From: Paenarthrobacter sp. A20
GTDB taxonomy: Bacteria > Actinomycetota > Actinomycetes > Actinomycetales > Micrococcaceae
Length of the DNA: 64,000 nucleotides
Assembly: GCF_024168825.1 (NCBI RefSeq)
Contig: NZ_JALJWH010000001.1
Span: 3,286,001-3,350,000 of the forward strand
Reading direction: 5' to 3'
Part shown: in pieces, positions 1 to 8,928 of the stretch
How the letters are laid out: each line of letters starts with the position of its first letter
Numbering within the stretch: position 1 is the first letter of the stretch
Position numbers and translations under genes: made by a program
The notes under the pieces: model-generated
The model's input: only the letters and a program-made list of their open reading frames with translations
Databases searched by the model: none
What the model was told of the DNA's origin: nothing

Positions 1-22
1 AAGCTCCAGAACAGGATTCCCA

Positions 23-979
23 ATGAATTTCAAAGCCCTGTCCGCGTCAGTAGTTGGCTTGGCGAGCGTGGTGCTCCTCTCGGGATGCGCCTCAGCCAGT
101 GAGCCCCAACAGTCAAGCGGGTTCCCTTCGGAGATCGTTATCGGTGCGATCCCGAATGAGAACTCCACGGACCTCACCGGAACCTACGAGCCGTTGATCA
201 AGATGATCGAGGCCGAAACCGGCTCCAAGGTCAAGCTCCAGCAGGCCAGCGACTACGCGGGAATTGTTGAAGGAATGATCGCAGACCGGGTGGACATCGC
301 CTTCCTCGGCCCGTTCTCCTATGTGATAGCCACAGCTAACAAGGCAGACATCCAGCCGCTTGGCGCCCTGACCAAAGCAAAGGACACCCCTGCCGGCTAT
401 TACTCCTTGGGCATCACCCAGGGCAGCAACGATGCAGTGACCAAGATCGAGGACTTCTCGGGCAAGGACACCTGCTTTGTTGACCCGGGTTCTACCTCCG
501 GCTTCCTCTACCCATCAGCCGGGCTGATCAGTTCGGGTGTCGCCTCCAGTGGCAAGGAATCCGACATCAGCAAAGCGCTCAAACCGATCTACGCAGGCAG
601 CCACGATGCCTCAGCTCTGTCCGTCAAGAGCGGGCAGTGCGAGGTGGGCTTTGCCATGCAGTCCATGGTGGAAGACACCCTTCCCGGCAAGGGGGAACTG
701 CAGGCCGGCGAGCTCAAATCAGTCTGGAAATCCGAGATGATTCCGGGTTCCGTCTTCGCAGTCCGCAACAAACTCGGCGATGACGCTGTGGCCAGGCTGA
801 CGGCTCTCTTCACTGAGAAAGCCAACGCCGAATACTTCGAGTCCCAGGGATACTGCACAGGCAAGGAATGCCTGATGACCGGCGAACACGCCTGGGGTGT
901 GGTGAAGGCCGGCGACGCCGACTACGACGGCATCCGCAACGTCTGCCTCACCACCAAATCTGAAAAGTGCGAGCCGTGA
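23..979 (+). CDS. phnD: PhnD-type phosphonate/phosphite-binding lipoprotein of an ABC importer
   Basis: This 318-residue protein is the extracellular substrate-binding subunit of a phosphonate-type ABC importer. It opens with a lipoprotein signal peptide: a hydrophobic stretch ending in the lipobox LSGC, with the lipidated cysteine at residue 22. The mature part begins with the family segment IVIGAIPNEN and contains DRVDIAFLGPFSY, typical of the PhnD fold that closes around a phosphonate or related oxyanion. It is followed within a few bases by the ATPase and then the permease, the usual importer set. No C-P lyase or phosphonatase gene is visible in the window, so the exact ligand (alkylphosphonate, phosphite or phosphate ester) cannot be told from sequence alone. 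The ATG at 23 has only a weak ribosome site, and the operon promoter may lie before the window. Confidence 0.9.
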   Translation: MNFKALSASVVGLASVVLLSGCASASEPQQSSGFPSEIVIGAIPNENSTDLTGTYEPLIKMIEAETGSKVKLQQASDYAGIVEGMIADRVDIAFLGPFSYVIATANKADIQPLGALTKAKDTPAGYYSLGITQGSNDAVTKIEDFSGKDTCFVDPGSTSGFLYPSAGLISSGVASSGKESDISKALKPIYAGSHDASALSVKSGQCEVGFAMQSMVEDTLPGKGELQAGELKSVWKSEMIPGSVFAVRNKLGDDAVARLTALFTEKANAEYFESQGYCTGKECLMTGEHAWGVVKAGDADYDGIRNVCLTTKSEKCEP

Positions 980-981
980 CC

Positions 982-1797
982 ATGACCCAGGCTGCAGCAA
1001 CCGCGGGCTCGGACGCTCAACCCGAACCAGCCATCCGCGTCCGGAAACTCCGCAAGGACTTCGGACCAGTCACTGCACTTCAGGGAATCGACCTGGAGGT
1101 GGCCCCCGGCGAACTCACGGTCCTGCTGGGTCTATCCGGCTCAGGCAAATCGACCCTCCTTCGATGCCTGAATGGCCTGAATCCCATCACCGCCGGCGAG
1201 GCCACCGTCCTTGGACAGCCGGTCCATGGCATGACCAGCCGCGAGATGCGCAAGCTCCGCTCCAAAATCGGTTTTATCTTCCAGCACTTCAACCTGGTAG
1301 GCAGATTGACGTGCTTGGAGAACGTGCTGATCGGAGCGTCCGGACGGATACCGGGACCACGCTATGGAATCCTCAGCTATTCCCGCGCCCAGCGGCGTGA
1401 GGCCCTGACACATCTTTCGAGGGTGGGGCTGGGACAGCACGCGTTTCAGAGGGCCGACTCCCTGTCCGGCGGCCAGCAGCAGCGTGTGGCCATAGCACGG
1501 GCACTCATGCAAAAACCCGAACTGATCCTCGCCGATGAGCCGGTAGCATCGCTGGACCCCGAAAACGCTGCCAACGTGATGGATCTGCTGTTCCAGATCT
1601 GCCTTGAGAACAAGATCACCGTCCTCTGCACGCTGCATCAGGTGGACCTGGCAATGCACTGGGCCCACAGAATCGTGGGACTTCGGGACGGCGAAAAGGT
1701 CCTCGATTCGAACACCGCCGCCCTGTCCCGCGACGATGTCCTGAACGTATACCGGCAACTCCAGCCGGAGGCGGCCCCGGATGGAACCAGGGCATGA
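982..1797 (+). CDS. phnC: Phosphonate ABC importer ATPase
   Basis: This is the ATP-hydrolysing subunit of the importer. It shows a Walker A motif GLSGSGKS at about residues 50-57, the ABC signature LSGGQQQR, a Walker B LILADEP and the switch histidine in TLHQVDLA, matching PhnC at normal length (271 residues from this start). I chose the ATG at 982, three bases after the phnD stop. A GTG at 967 in the same frame would overlap phnD and add five residues, and neither start has a good ribosome site, so translation is probably coupled. The stop overlaps the permease start by four bases (ATGA). Confidence 0.9.
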   Translation: MTQAAATAGSDAQPEPAIRVRKLRKDFGPVTALQGIDLEVAPGELTVLLGLSGSGKSTLLRCLNGLNPITAGEATVLGQPVHGMTSREMRKLRSKIGFIFQHFNLVGRLTCLENVLIGASGRIPGPRYGILSYSRAQRREALTHLSRVGLGQHAFQRADSLSGGQQQRVAIARALMQKPELILADEPVASLDPENAANVMDLLFQICLENKITVLCTLHQVDLAMHWAHRIVGLRDGEKVLDSNTAALSRDDVLNVYRQLQPEAAPDGTRA

Positions 1798-3467
1798 AGA
1801 CCGCCTTGAAACCAGCCGTTGAACCAGAATGTTCGCGGGACAACCAGCAGGCAGCATTTACCAATGACGTCCTCCGGCCACCGTTCAGCAGGGAAAAGTT
1901 TGTTCTCTGGATCGCGTTGGCGGCAATCGCCGGCCTGACAGTGCTCAGTGCACGTCAGATCGACTTCGACCTTGGCGCGCTCGGTGGCGGATTCGAGGAC
2001 GTCGGCAACCTGCTGGAGCGCATGCTTCCTCCGGAGCTGGATGATCCCCCGCGTGTTGGGGAGCTTCTGGTGGAAACGCTGATGATGGCACTGCTGGGAA
2101 CAGTCCTGGCAACGATCATTTCCATACCACTGGCCTTCCTGGCTGCCTCGAACACCACCCCGCATCCGGCAGTACACCATGCAGCGCGCATGATCATCAC
2201 CATGTGCAGGGCGATCCCGGACCTCGTGTTCGCTGTGCTGTTTGTGCGGGCGCTGGGTATCGGTGTCCTGCCCGGCATCCTGGCACTCGGCCTGCACTCG
2301 GTGGGCATGATGGCCAAGCTCTTCGCAGATGCGATCGAGCAGATCGATGAAGGGCCCAGGGAAGCAGTACGGGCAACCGGCGCCGGACGGCTCACGGAGT
2401 TGGTCAGCGCAGTGCTGCCGCAAATCACGCCGGCCTGGATCGGCACCTTCATCTACCGGGTGGACATCAATCTCCGGACCTCCGTGGTCCTTGGCTTCGT
2501 GGGAGCAGGAGGCATCGGCTTCGCCCTGCAGGACGCCCTCCGCGGGCTGATGTACCAGAGCGCCATGGGTATCATCCTGGTTATTTTGCTCATCATCGCT
2601 GCCATGGAGTATCTTGCCGTCGCATTGCGCCGAACCCTTCTGGATGCAGCCGCCGATGGAGCGGCAGCGCTGGCCGTTCCCGGTCCCTCGGTTCGGCCAC
2701 CTTGGACCAAGGGGCGCACGGTTCGCGGCTTGTGCGCAGCGGTGACAGTTGCCGCCGTCGTGGTTTCCGTCATCTATCTGGGCATCGACCCCTTGGCGCC
2801 CATCAAGCAGTTCACGGACCTTGTTTCAGTGTTTGGGCGGCTGATGCCGCCATCGGTGGATGGCCTACAGAATGCCTTGCTGAAAGCGGTGGGAGAGACC
2901 CTGGCCATCGGGCTCGTGGCGACAGTGGTCGGAGCCGCGGCGGCCATCCCCATGGGGATCCTGGCCGCCCGGAATGTCTCTCCATCCGTCCACACGTACC
3001 ACTCAGCCAGAGCCATCATCCTGGTCGTTCGCGCCATCCCCGAGCTCATTCTGGCCGTGATTTTCGTAGCGGCCATCGGACTTGGACCCATGGCCGGCGC
3101 CATGGCACTGGGAGTAGGCACCATCGGATTCCTCGGCAAGCTCGTGGCCGATTCAGTGGAAGAAATCCCCGGCGGGCCGCTCGAGGCGGTCCGTGCTGCC
3201 GGAGGGGGGTGGTGGGACGTGCTGTTCGCGGCTGTGATCCCGCAGACACTGCCGCAACTCACAGGCCAATGGCTGTACATGCTGGACGTGAACATACGCA
3301 CATCAACGGTCCTGGGAATCGTTGGCGCCGGCGGCATCGGCTTCCTCCTCATGGAATCCGTCCGCACACTCAACTTCGACGTCGCCGGCAGCATCATCCT
3401 GATCATTTTCTTCATCGTCTTCGCGATCGAAAGGCTCTCTGCATGGATACGCAGACTCTTCCGCTGA
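1794..3467 (+). CDS. phnE: Fused double PhnE phosphonate importer permease
   Basis: The membrane subunit of the importer is one 557-residue chain carrying two complete permease domains in tandem. The cytoplasmic EAA-type loop that docks the ATPase occurs twice, starting EAVRATGA at about residue 190 and EAVRAAGG at about residue 464. Each is followed by a near-identical stretch containing a variant of RTSVVLGFVGAGGIGF. Many genomes encode PhnE as two adjacent genes or use a homodimer of a ~270-residue subunit, so this looks like a fusion of two neighbouring phnE genes. It starts inside the phnC stop and its 3' end overlaps the next gene by 25 bases. Confidence 0.88.
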   Translation: MKTALKPAVEPECSRDNQQAAFTNDVLRPPFSREKFVLWIALAAIAGLTVLSARQIDFDLGALGGGFEDVGNLLERMLPPELDDPPRVGELLVETLMMALLGTVLATIISIPLAFLAASNTTPHPAVHHAARMIITMCRAIPDLVFAVLFVRALGIGVLPGILALGLHSVGMMAKLFADAIEQIDEGPREAVRATGAGRLTELVSAVLPQITPAWIGTFIYRVDINLRTSVVLGFVGAGGIGFALQDALRGLMYQSAMGIILVILLIIAAMEYLAVALRRTLLDAAADGAAALAVPGPSVRPPWTKGRTVRGLCAAVTVAAVVVSVIYLGIDPLAPIKQFTDLVSVFGRLMPPSVDGLQNALLKAVGETLAIGLVATVVGAAAAIPMGILAARNVSPSVHTYHSARAIILVVRAIPELILAVIFVAAIGLGPMAGAMALGVGTIGFLGKLVADSVEEIPGGPLEAVRAAGGGWWDVLFAAVIPQTLPQLTGQWLYMLDVNIRTSTVLGIVGAGGIGFLLMESVRTLNFDVAGSIILIIFFIVFAIERLSAWIRRLFR

Positions 3468-4534
3468 CCGCATCCGCCCAGGTATGGACCGGTGGAAGCG
3501 ACTTCCGCAACCTCAGCGTGGACCTGCCCGAACTGGCTCATGGCGAGGCGATGGCAACCATTGATCTCGCAACCATTTGCGGCTCGGACATCCACACGAT
3601 TTCCGGACGACGTTCCGGACCCCACCCCGGCATTCTTGGGCACGAGGCCGTTGGCAGAATCACCAGCATTGGCTCAGGCGGGATACAGGACTTCAAGGGC
3701 AGGCAACTTCAGCCAGGCGACAGGGTGATCTGGAGCGTTACCGTCGCCTGCGGCCAATGCGCCAGATGCCGGGCAGGCGTCACGGCGAAATGCGTCGAGC
3801 TCCTCAAGACCGGCCATGAACCGCTCGACGGCGTTTGGGGTTTGTCAGGCGGCTACTCGTCCCACATCCATCTTCGCCGCGGCATCACCATAGTGTCGGT
3901 CCCGGAGACGGTGAGCGATGCGGCGGCCGCGCCCGTCGCGTGCGCCACCGCAACAGTGATGGCTGTGGTGGAAGCCGCCGGCATGCTTGCAGGCAAACGC
4001 GTCCTCGTCAGTGGTGCAGGAATGCTGGGAATCGTTGCCTGCGCTGTCGCCCAGCACCGGGGAGCATCAGCCGTGCATGTCCGGGACATCAATCCGGAAC
4101 GGCTCGCGCTGGCCCAGGAGTTCGGAGCGACGGACGCAGCCGCACCCAACGCGGACCGCACGGGCCTTGCCGTGGACATCGCAATTGACGTGTCCGGCGC
4201 AGCCCAAGCCGTGGAGTCTGCCCTGGGAGCCTTGGACATCTCAGGTCGCTTGGTCTTGGCCGGCTCGGTCTCGCCGGGCCCGGCTGTGTCCTTCGACCCC
4301 GAAAAGATGGTCCGGTCCCTGCTGACCATTACAGGCGTCCACAACTACGAGCCCAGGCACCTTCAAGAAGCCATGGATTTCGTCAACGAAACCCGGGACA
4401 CCTACCAGTGGGACGCGCTGGTGGAAGAACCCCGCGCCCTCGCAGAACTCCCGTTCGTCATGCAACCGCCCACCGGGCGATCACTCAGGAAATCGGTAAC
4501 CCCCAACGTTGGAACAATAAGGAGAACATCATGA
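3443..4534 (+). CDS. Zinc-binding dehydrogenase associated with phosphonate genes
   Basis: This is a medium-chain zinc-dependent alcohol dehydrogenase of 363 residues. The catalytic zinc region ATICGSDIH and HEAVGRI, the structural zinc cysteines CGQCARC and a downstream C, and the Rossmann stretch VLVSGAGMLGIVAC are all present. Its place between phosphonate transporter genes matches a recognised subfamily described as phosphonate-catabolism-associated alcohol dehydrogenase, whose substrate is not firmly known. I chose the ATG at 3443, which overlaps the end of the permease gene by 25 bases. The long open frame upstream of it is only the shadow of phnE. The stop overlaps the next start (ATGA). 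Confidence 0.8.
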   Translation: MDTQTLPLTASAQVWTGGSDFRNLSVDLPELAHGEAMATIDLATICGSDIHTISGRRSGPHPGILGHEAVGRITSIGSGGIQDFKGRQLQPGDRVIWSVTVACGQCARCRAGVTAKCVELLKTGHEPLDGVWGLSGGYSSHIHLRRGITIVSVPETVSDAAAAPVACATATVMAVVEAAGMLAGKRVLVSGAGMLGIVACAVAQHRGASAVHVRDINPERLALAQEFGATDAAAPNADRTGLAVDIAIDVSGAAQAVESALGALDISGRLVLAGSVSPGPAVSFDPEKMVRSLLTITGVHNYEPRHLQEAMDFVNETRDTYQWDALVEEPRALAELPFVMQPPTGRSLRKSVTPNVGTIRRTS

Positions 4535-6612
4535 CCACCCACAAATCAGTTGGACGACGCGGCTTCCTTGGGGGAGGACTCGCCTCAGCCGGGTTGACCA
4601 TCGCCGCGACCGTGCCGGCGTCGATCCCGGCGCATGCCGCTGGTGGTGCGCCGATCCGCGCGGCAGTGCTGGAGTTCAACGATCCCTGGACCAAGGCAAC
4701 CGGCCTGGGGGAGCTGCTGCGCCGGGCCGGGGCAAACGTGATCACCCTCGATCCCGGCCTGCCCGCCACATCGCAAGGCGTCGATCTCATTGCTTTCGGG
4801 ACGTTCACCAACAACGCGCCCACCTATCTTGACTATGTAGCTGCGCAATCCTCGTCGCTGCGTGATTTTGCGGCAGCCGGCGGCGTGGTGCTGGACATGG
4901 CGCAGTCGGACCAGTATTCGCAGAAAGCGTCCTACCTGCCCGCACCGCTGAGCGCCACACGGGCCGACCCGGACCATGACGCCATCTACGCCATGGCGCC
5001 CGAACACCCTCTTGTCACGGCGCTGAGGACGGGCATCGACGGTCGGGTCTTGACTGACCGCGCTTCAGCGATCCGCGTCAGCTGGGAAACGTTGGTTGAT
5101 TGGGAGTCCATGCGGGTGCTGCTCTCCTGCGCCCCCGGGGGCAACCCGAAGCCTCCCGCACTGCTGGAGGGCGCACACGGAAAGGGCCGGTTCCTGGTGA
5201 CCAGCCTGACCATCGACAAGTGCTTCAACGCTGCAGGTACAGCCATCCAGCCAGCCACCGCCGTGGGAGATAGTGAAGCGTTCTTTGCCGCGCTGACCAA
5301 ATACGTCTCCTCCGTAAAGGCAGGGACCGCTCCGGCCGTGGTGCCGACGCCCAAGCCCAAGGAACCGGCCGCCGGACCCATGGTGGGCCACACTACGGAT
5401 CGGACAACCCGGATCTGGCTTCGCCCCGGCCGGGACCACCACGCCATTCCACGGTGGGAATGCACGGTCCGTAACCAAAAGGGCAAGGAAGAGCGGGTGC
5501 AGGCCACCCTCACCAGCGCGAACGATTACAGCCTGATCTTCGAAGTGGATAAGTTGCACCCCGGAACGCGGTACACGTTCACGATCGTTCCCGTCACCGG
5601 CGATCCGGAGTTCACCCCACTGATAGGTGCTTTCACCACTGCCCCGTCGGACAACTCCAAGGCCAAGGTGGTCATGGGCGTCGGTTCCTGTGCCCCCTCC
5701 GGCTCGGACGCCGTCTGGGACCGCATCCTGGCGGAGGGGTGCGACAGCTTCGTTTTCATGGGAGACACCCCTTACATCGACTCCGTTGATTTGCAGTTCG
5801 CCCGCCAGCGCCACCGCGAGTTCCTCCAGGTTCCCGAGCTGGCACGGCTGGTCCGTTCCATTCCGACGTGGGGCACGTGGGACGATCACGACTTTGCGTT
5901 CAACGCCAGCCTGGGAGATGTGAAGGGCAAGGTCAACACCCGTACGGCATTCGTCGACTACCGTGCCAACGCCAGCTACGGTCATACAGCTGCCGGGGAA
6001 CAGCAAACCCGGCGCGACGCCGGCGAAGGCGTCTACACGTCCTTCCGGCGCGGACCCGTGGAAGTGTTCCTCCTGGACCCCCGATGGTTCAGCCGGACCG
6101 AGGCAAGCTGGGCCGACGTCGGACAGCCAACATGCCTCGGCACGACGCAGTGGCAGTGGTTCCAGAAGGCCCTGCGTTCCAGTGACGCCACGTTCAAGCT
6201 GGTAGTCAGCGGAATGATCTGGGATGACAAGCAGAACGCGGAATCGGACGACTGGGGTACCTTCCCGCACGAACGCGAGGCGATGTTCGACTTCATCAAG
6301 GACGAAGAGATTCCCGGCGTCGTCCTTCTCAGCGGCGATATCCACGTATCCCGCGCCTTGAACTACGGTCCCCGCGTCGGATATGACCTCTGGCAATGGA
6401 TCGTCAGCCCGCTGCACGACCGCACCATCGCGAGCCTCAACGTTCCACACCCTGCGCTGGTGCACAGCGCGGTTGAGCCGAACGTCTTTGCCCGGATCGA
6501 GGCTGACACCACTGTGAAGCCCGCAACCCTGAAAGCAACGTGGATCAACCGTGCCGGCGAGCGGATCTTCGAGGTCGCCACGACGTCCACGCAGCTCGGG
6601 CATCGCCACTAA
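4531..6612 (+). CDS. Tat-exported PhoD-like phosphatase with an extra N-terminal domain
   Basis: The 693-residue product begins with a twin-arginine signal (GRRGFLGGG and a hydrophobic run ending near residue 36), so it is probably exported folded. From about residue 370 it is a PhoD-type metallophosphatase. It has an N-terminal beta domain before VGSCAPSG (about 383), the metal-binding FMGDTPY (about 410), WDDHD (about 450) and LLSGDIHVS (about 600). PhoD enzymes release phosphate from mono- and diesters outside the cell with calcium and iron. Residues ~40-280 are not part of a normal PhoD and resemble a class-I glutamine-amidotransferase/ThuA-like fold, starting RAAVLEFND. The start at 4531 has a good ribosome site (AAGGAGAACATC) and overlaps the dehydrogenase stop, so the gene belongs to the phosphonate operon. 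Confidence 0.82.
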   Translation: MTTHKSVGRRGFLGGGLASAGLTIAATVPASIPAHAAGGAPIRAAVLEFNDPWTKATGLGELLRRAGANVITLDPGLPATSQGVDLIAFGTFTNNAPTYLDYVAAQSSSLRDFAAAGGVVLDMAQSDQYSQKASYLPAPLSATRADPDHDAIYAMAPEHPLVTALRTGIDGRVLTDRASAIRVSWETLVDWESMRVLLSCAPGGNPKPPALLEGAHGKGRFLVTSLTIDKCFNAAGTAIQPATAVGDSEAFFAALTKYVSSVKAGTAPAVVPTPKPKEPAAGPMVGHTTDRTTRIWLRPGRDHHAIPRWECTVRNQKGKEERVQATLTSANDYSLIFEVDKLHPGTRYTFTIVPVTGDPEFTPLIGAFTTAPSDNSKAKVVMGVGSCAPSGSDAVWDRILAEGCDSFVFMGDTPYIDSVDLQFARQRHREFLQVPELARLVRSIPTWGTWDDHDFAFNASLGDVKGKVNTRTAFVDYRANASYGHTAAGEQQTRRDAGEGVYTSFRRGPVEVFLLDPRWFSRTEASWADVGQPTCLGTTQWQWFQKALRSSDATFKLVVSGMIWDDKQNAESDDWGTFPHEREAMFDFIKDEEIPGVVLLSGDIHVSRALNYGPRVGYDLWQWIVSPLHDRTIASLNVPHPALVHSAVEPNVFARIEADTTVKPATLKATWINRAGERIFEVATTSTQLGHRH

Positions 6613-6656
6613 CCAGCTGTTATGGCTGACTCTGGCCGGCAACCACTGCAACAGGA

Positions 6657-6693
6657 CACGACGTCGGCACCCACTGTGAGTGCCGACGTCGTG
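6657..6693. terminator. Bidirectional hairpin terminator
   Basis: A perfect 14-bp inverted repeat (CACGACGTCGGCAC at 6657-6670 and its complement at 6680-6693) encloses a 9-base loop between the convergent ends of the phosphatase gene and the decarboxylase-like gene. There is no long T-run, as is common in high-GC actinobacteria. Confidence 0.75.
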
Positions 6694-6721
6694 CCGACCT
6701 ATGCAGGGCTGACCGGGCCCG

Positions 6722-7453
6722 CTAGGGACGGGCGAGCAATGTGCCCCACTTCGGGTCCAGCAGCGGGGCGCCAGCCAGTTTCAACGCGTGCCATAACGTG
6801 ACCGCAACGGAATCGAGAACGGGTACTCCGGTGCGGTTTTCCACCTCCGCGGTGATGTTGGCGCCGTACAGGTTGGTGCACAGGAAGACCAACGCATCCG
6901 GGTGTGAAGCAGCCAACTCCAGGGAGCCTGGCAGCATTTCTGTATCAGTCACGCGCGCGAAGGATTCGTTGTTGCTGAGGTCCAGGTGCCGGTGGCCGAT
7001 GGTCTTGATTCCCTCTCGGGCGTAGGAGGAGATCACCGCTTCATTCACATCCACCGTGTAGGGCGTGAACAGGCCGATTCGTTCGGTCCTGAAGGTTTCA
7101 AACGCGTGAAGGTACGCGAGCGTGGAGGTGGTGGCAGGGATGCCGGTGGCCTCGGTGATTTCTCCGACCATCGCTTGATCGTGGGCAGCGCCAAGCCAGG
7201 ATCCTGACGTGCCATTCCATGCGATGACATCCACGTCAGCGGTCGCCAATAGTTCGGCGGCGGCTCGCATGACGGAGGAGTCGAACTGCTTGTCCGAGGA
7301 ATCGTCCAGGGCGATGCGCGTGACGGGGATGCGGGTCGAGTGAATGGTGACATCGCGGCGGTCACCGAGAATCCTGTAGGTCTGCGGTTCAAGGCAAGTG
7401 TTGGAGGACGGCACGATCATGCCGATGCGGGTGGGGCGGTTGGTGGAAGGCAC
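6722..7453 (-). CDS. Arylmalonate decarboxylase / maleate isomerase-like protein (Asp/Glu racemase superfamily)
   Basis: This 243-residue protein has the fold of maleate cis-trans isomerase and arylmalonate decarboxylase, cysteine-based enzymes of the Asp/Glu racemase superfamily. The N-terminal GMIVPSSNTCLEP and the C-terminal catalytic segment LCTNLYGANI (Cys192) are conserved. The first catalytic position, normally cysteine in a CTSGS-like motif, is Gly81 in WNGTSGS. Arylmalonate decarboxylase also pairs a glycine with one C-terminal cysteine, so a decarboxylase or another one-cysteine reaction is more likely than racemisation. The start is GTG with GGAGAG in front. It is the last gene of the minus-strand catabolic operon, eight bases after the hydantoinase gene. 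Confidence 0.75.
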   Translation of the reverse strand: MPSTNRPTRIGMIVPSSNTCLEPQTYRILGDRRDVTIHSTRIPVTRIALDDSSDKQFDSSVMRAAAELLATADVDVIAWNGTSGSWLGAAHDQAMVGEITEATGIPATTSTLAYLHAFETFRTERIGLFTPYTVDVNEAVISSYAREGIKTIGHRHLDLSNNESFARVTDTEMLPGSLELAASHPDALVFLCTNLYGANITAEVENRTGVPVLDSVAVTLWHALKLAGAPLLDPKWGTLLARP

Positions 7454-7461
7454 AGTCTCTC

Positions 7462-8901
7462 CTAGGCAGTCAGGGAAGCAGTGGACAGGGAAACAGGAAC
7501 GCCAAGTGCATCGCGGTGTTCCTTGAACCCGTTGCGGGCAACGAATCGTCCCACCGGGCCGGGATCGTGGAAACCGTCTTCGTCCAGGATCACGCGCCCG
7601 GCAGAAACCACGACGGCGGGCCAGCCGTTGAGCGTCTTCCCATCGAAAGGCGAGAAGTCGGTTCCTTGGTGCAGCGCACCGCCGTCGACCGTCTGTTGCG
7701 TGGCGGGATCGAAGATCACGAGGTCGGCGTCGAAGCCTTCCACAATGGCGCCTTTTTGAGGCACAGCGTTGATCCGGGCTGGCCCGGCGGAGAACACCTC
7801 GACGAAATCCTCAACGGAGCCACCGGATTCGGTGACCAGCGCCGTGAACGTTACTGGCATGCGCGTTTCAACCCCGGGGAGGCCGTGCGGCATGTAGCGG
7901 ACGTCGTCGGTACGCTCGCGTTTCTGGGAGAGGTCGTAGCAGGAGTGATCCGAAGACACGGTATGGATGGACCCTGCTGCGAGGCGGTCCTTAAGGGCGG
8001 CAACGGTTTCGGCGCTGCGCATGGGAGGGCAGCAGGCATACCATTCGGGAAACGCGGAGCCGTAGACGGTGTCGTCCAGGGTCAGGTAGTGGGGGCACGT
8101 TTCGGAGTAGGCTTCCTGGCCGCGCCCGCGGGCCTTGGCCACAAGATCCACGGCGCCGGGTGTCGACTGATGCACGAAGTACACGGGAGCGCCGGTGTAT
8201 TCGGCCATGGCCAGGGTCTCCTTAACGGAGACTTCCTCAGCCAACTGCGGACGGGTCCGGTGCAGGTGTTCGATGCCGATCCTGCCATCCGCTGCATGTT
8301 GTTCGGTGCAGTCGGAAATAATGGCGTCGTGCTCGGCGTGGATGTAGGTGAGCCCGTCAAGGCGCACCATTTCCCGCATGACTTTCAGGACGGTATCGCC
8401 GTCGGCCATAGTGGAGCCACGGTTGGTGGTGTACATCTTCACGGACCGTACGCCTTCGGCGGCGAGCTGTTCCAGCTGCCACGGCACGGTCTCGTCCCAG
8501 CTGACAACAGCGCCATGCAGGGCTACATCGCAGCGCGACTCTGCGGCGAGGCGCTTCTTATTCAGCACGGCATCCAGCGGTGTTTCCTGGGCGTCGCGGG
8601 GAATGCCGAAATCGATGATGGTGGTGGTTCCGCCCCAGAGAGCCGCCGTGGAGGTGGTGCGGTAGTCATCCAGGGTGCGGAAACGTCCTGTCACCTGGGC
8701 GACGTGGCAATGGCCGTCAATGCCGCCCGGAATCACTAACAGGCCATGGGCCTCGATGGTTCGGACAGCCGCCGGAACGGGCTCGGCAGCGTCGATGAGT
8801 TCGGTGATGATACCGCCGTCGACTACTACGTGGGCGGCTCGACGACCGAAGCTGTTGACAACAGTGCCGTGGGCGATGACGAGATCGGGAAGGTGGGACA
8901 T
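7462..8901 (-). CDS. Dihydropyrimidinase / hydantoinase-family cyclic amidohydrolase
   Basis: A 479-residue cytoplasmic metal-dependent hydrolase that opens cyclic amides such as hydantoins, dihydropyrimidines or allantoin. The binuclear metal site can be followed: H64 and H66 in DGHCHV, the lysine that is normally carboxylated at K155 (SVKMYTT), H188 and H191 (HAEH), H244 (HQSTP) and D318 (SSDHS). The length is normal for the family. An AGGAGG six bases before the ATG supports the start. It sits between a hydantoin-racemase-like gene and a decarboxylase-like gene and behind an importer, so it probably performs the ring-opening step for an imported compound. The substrate cannot be read from the sequence. 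Confidence 0.87.
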   Translation of the reverse strand: MSHLPDLVIAHGTVVNSFGRRAAHVVVDGGIITELIDAAEPVPAAVRTIEAHGLLVIPGGIDGHCHVAQVTGRFRTLDDYRTTSTAALWGGTTTIIDFGIPRDAQETPLDAVLNKKRLAAESRCDVALHGAVVSWDETVPWQLEQLAAEGVRSVKMYTTNRGSTMADGDTVLKVMREMVRLDGLTYIHAEHDAIISDCTEQHAADGRIGIEHLHRTRPQLAEEVSVKETLAMAEYTGAPVYFVHQSTPGAVDLVAKARGRGQEAYSETCPHYLTLDDTVYGSAFPEWYACCPPMRSAETVAALKDRLAAGSIHTVSSDHSCYDLSQKRERTDDVRYMPHGLPGVETRMPVTFTALVTESGGSVEDFVEVFSAGPARINAVPQKGAIVEGFDADLVIFDPATQQTVDGGALHQGTDFSPFDGKTLNGWPAVVVSAGRVILDEDGFHDPGPVGRFVARNGFKEHRDALGVPVSLSTASLTA

Positions 8902-8928
8902 CGGTGTCCTCCTGGTTCGTGGGTGGGT

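Noticed and set aside
5065..6651. Long minus-strand open frame opposite the phosphatase gene
   Set aside because: Same reason; the plus strand carries an intact metallophosphatase.
7516..8739. Long plus-strand open frame opposite the hydantoinase gene
   Set aside because: It is an antisense shadow of a clearly conserved gene in high-GC DNA and shows no protein-family features.
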